Source of the DNA: Semisulcospira habei
Taxonomy: Eukaryota; Mollusca; Gastropoda; Semisulcospiridae
DNA: 64,000 nt
Direction: 5' to 3'
NCBI GenBank assembly: GCA_036245525.1
Contig: BTPG01000005.1
Location: 181,310,167-181,374,166 of the forward strand
The position numbers were made by a program, and so were the translations under genes. Position 1 is the stretch's first letter, and every line of letters begins with the position of its first letter. Shown here piece by piece: positions 63,122 through 64,000 of the stretch. The notes beneath the pieces are model-generated. The model ran no database searches, was not told the origin of the DNA, and saw nothing but the letters and a program-made list of their open reading frames with translations.

Positions 63122-63197
63122 TTAACCCTTCTTACTCCCAGAATCAAAGGTTTTCCTTTCTGTAGAAGTCATTTGGGTCTGGGAGTGAAAGGGTTAA
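63122..63197. mobile_element. Family T palindrome, 76 bp
   Basis: TTAACCCTTCTTACTCCCAG ... CTGGGAGTGAAAGGGTTAA; weaker pairing in the middle. Confidence 0.75.
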
Positions 63198-63365
63198 ACT
63201 CACAAATTAAATGATTGCCATGCTATAGAATTAGATCTGGGAGTTTTAGTGTTCATTAAGTAGAAAGGCGGTTGCTTTTTTTGAGTCTGCCAAGCTTCAA
63301 TTCTGCGCTATGATTGTTTTCAACAAGCAGCGCTTTGACTTTAATAGGTCACTTTGATAAACGAA

Positions 63366-63520
63366 CTGTCCACGATAGTTCAAATGTAATGCCAGATTGG
63401 TGTGGCGCCAAGATAATCTGACATGGCACGACCCCTTAACTCATTCGCGGCCAGCCGCATCCGGATGCGGCTGGCCGCGAATGAGTTAAACTATCACAGT
63501 CGATCCATCTCCCGCATACA
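63366..63520. mobile_element. Decayed h1 element hosting a 54-bp palindrome
   Basis: ACTGTCCACGATAGTTCAAA ... CTATCACAGTCGATCCATCT; the right stem is split at a TTAA by the element at 63436. Confidence 0.7.
63436..63489. mobile_element. Family T palindrome, perfect, 54 bp, no loop
   Basis: TTAACTCATTCGCGGCCAGC... The second 27 bases are the exact complement of the first 27, meeting at ATCC|GGAT. TTAA at both edges. Confidence 0.93.
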
Positions 63521-63522
63521 GT

Positions 63523-63640
63523 ATTTAACCCATTTAACCCTACGATCACTTTGCAGGTGTCACCTAATGACTATGTACCAGGTGCAGGAGATGGATCGAC
63601 CATGATAATTTAAGGGTAGTACCAGATTAGCTTGGCGCCT
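63523..63640. mobile_element. Family A element, left half
   Basis: TTAACCCATTTAACCCTACG, spacer and left h1 arm to TTGGCGCC, then unrelated sequence. Confidence 0.75.
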
Positions 63641-63697
63641 AAACTATTTAATTGTCTCTTAAAAGTCCCAGAACGTCATGACTTCCATTCTATTCAT

Positions 63698-63862
63698 TTA
63701 ACCCATTCAGCCCTGACGCACTACAGCAGGAGATGGGTCGACCATGATAATTCAAGGGTAGTGCCAGATTACCTTGGCGCCTGACGGCGCCAAACTAATC
63801 TGGCACTACCCTTGAATTATCATGGTCGACCTATGTCCTACAACTGGTGCATATTTTAAACG
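63698..63862. mobile_element. Family A element, right terminus lost
   Basis: TTAACCCATTCAGCCCTGAC; hairpin 63742-63826, tip GCCTGACGGC; ends in ACAACTGGTGCATA before a break. Confidence 0.85.
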
Positions 63863-63897
63863 ATATTCCTTTAATTAATGTACACTTCTTAGATTAA

Positions 63898-63960
63898 TAG
63901 GCGTGTGTGTTGTGTGTGTGTGTGTGGGAGATGAGTGTGGGTGTGTGAATGGGTACGCAT
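63898..63960. repeat. (GT)n-rich low complexity
   Basis: GTGTGTGT with interruptions. Confidence 0.85.
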
Positions 63961-64000
63961 TGGTTTGTGAGATTACTTGTTTAGCTTTAAAGTTTTGACA

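Overview
This is animal (eukaryotic) nuclear DNA that is almost entirely repeat-derived. It holds no prokaryote-style gene organisation. The evidence for an animal is: APE-type LINEs, a Ty3/Gypsy-like LTR retroelement with an env-like third gene, a tRNA-derived SINE with A and B boxes, a DIRS-like tyrosine-recombinase fragment, long microsatellites, and dense small palindromic transposons. The mix resembles a mollusc, perhaps a marine gastropod, but that placement is an inference only. No complete host gene was found. Two minus-strand stretches (about 10.4-10.7 kb and 29.06-29.28 kb) are the only plausible host exons.

Layout: 1-3.15 kb, minus-strand RTE-like LINE with an ORF that stays open from its start to the window edge; further copies of the same family are truncated at 7.4-9.0 kb and 32.1-32.55 kb. 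9-10 kb, nested retroposons. 10-41 kb, a field of short palindromic elements with minisatellites, a three-deep foldback/SINE nest (15.4-17.05 kb), a DIRS-like fragment (24.7-25.1 kb), an ATACT satellite (32-33 kb) and a tRNA-SINE (35.9 kb). 41.96-51.19 kb, a young LTR retrotransposon with 991-bp LTRs, gag, protease, RT, RNase H/integrase and env-like remnants, whose pol is interrupted by a short retroposon. 51-59 kb, more palindromes, a 33-bp minisatellite and dispersed inverted repeats. 59.75-63.0 kb, a three-level nest (palindromic element containing palindromic element containing LINE). 63-64 kb, more palindromes, including a perfect 54-bp one.

The dominant and least ordinary signal is a set of several dozen short elements with near-perfect internal hairpins. 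Most are bounded by TTAA and end in CCC/GGG (TTAACCC...GGGTTAA) or the related TTAACTC...GAGTTAA, as piggyBac-superfamily elements do. Families named here by terminus: A (TTAACCCATTCAGCCC), B (TTAACTCATTCTACCCC), C (TTAACCCATATCATAC), D (TTAACCC...CGCC, related to A), P (TTAACCC...TTCAGTGCC) and T (short, palindromic end to end). Families A-D carry versions of one hairpin, h1 (TTCAAGGGT..TGCCAGA...TTGGCGCC). P carries another, h2 (CAAGAGGCATAGATCCTCAT). Hairpins K, G and F are not TTAA-bounded. Empty-site logic in four nests shows exact TTAA duplication on insertion. No piggyBac transposase is in the window, so mobilisation would have to be in trans. The same hairpin sits between unrelated termini, and its two arms have changed together between families, which suggests module exchange and arm homogenisation.
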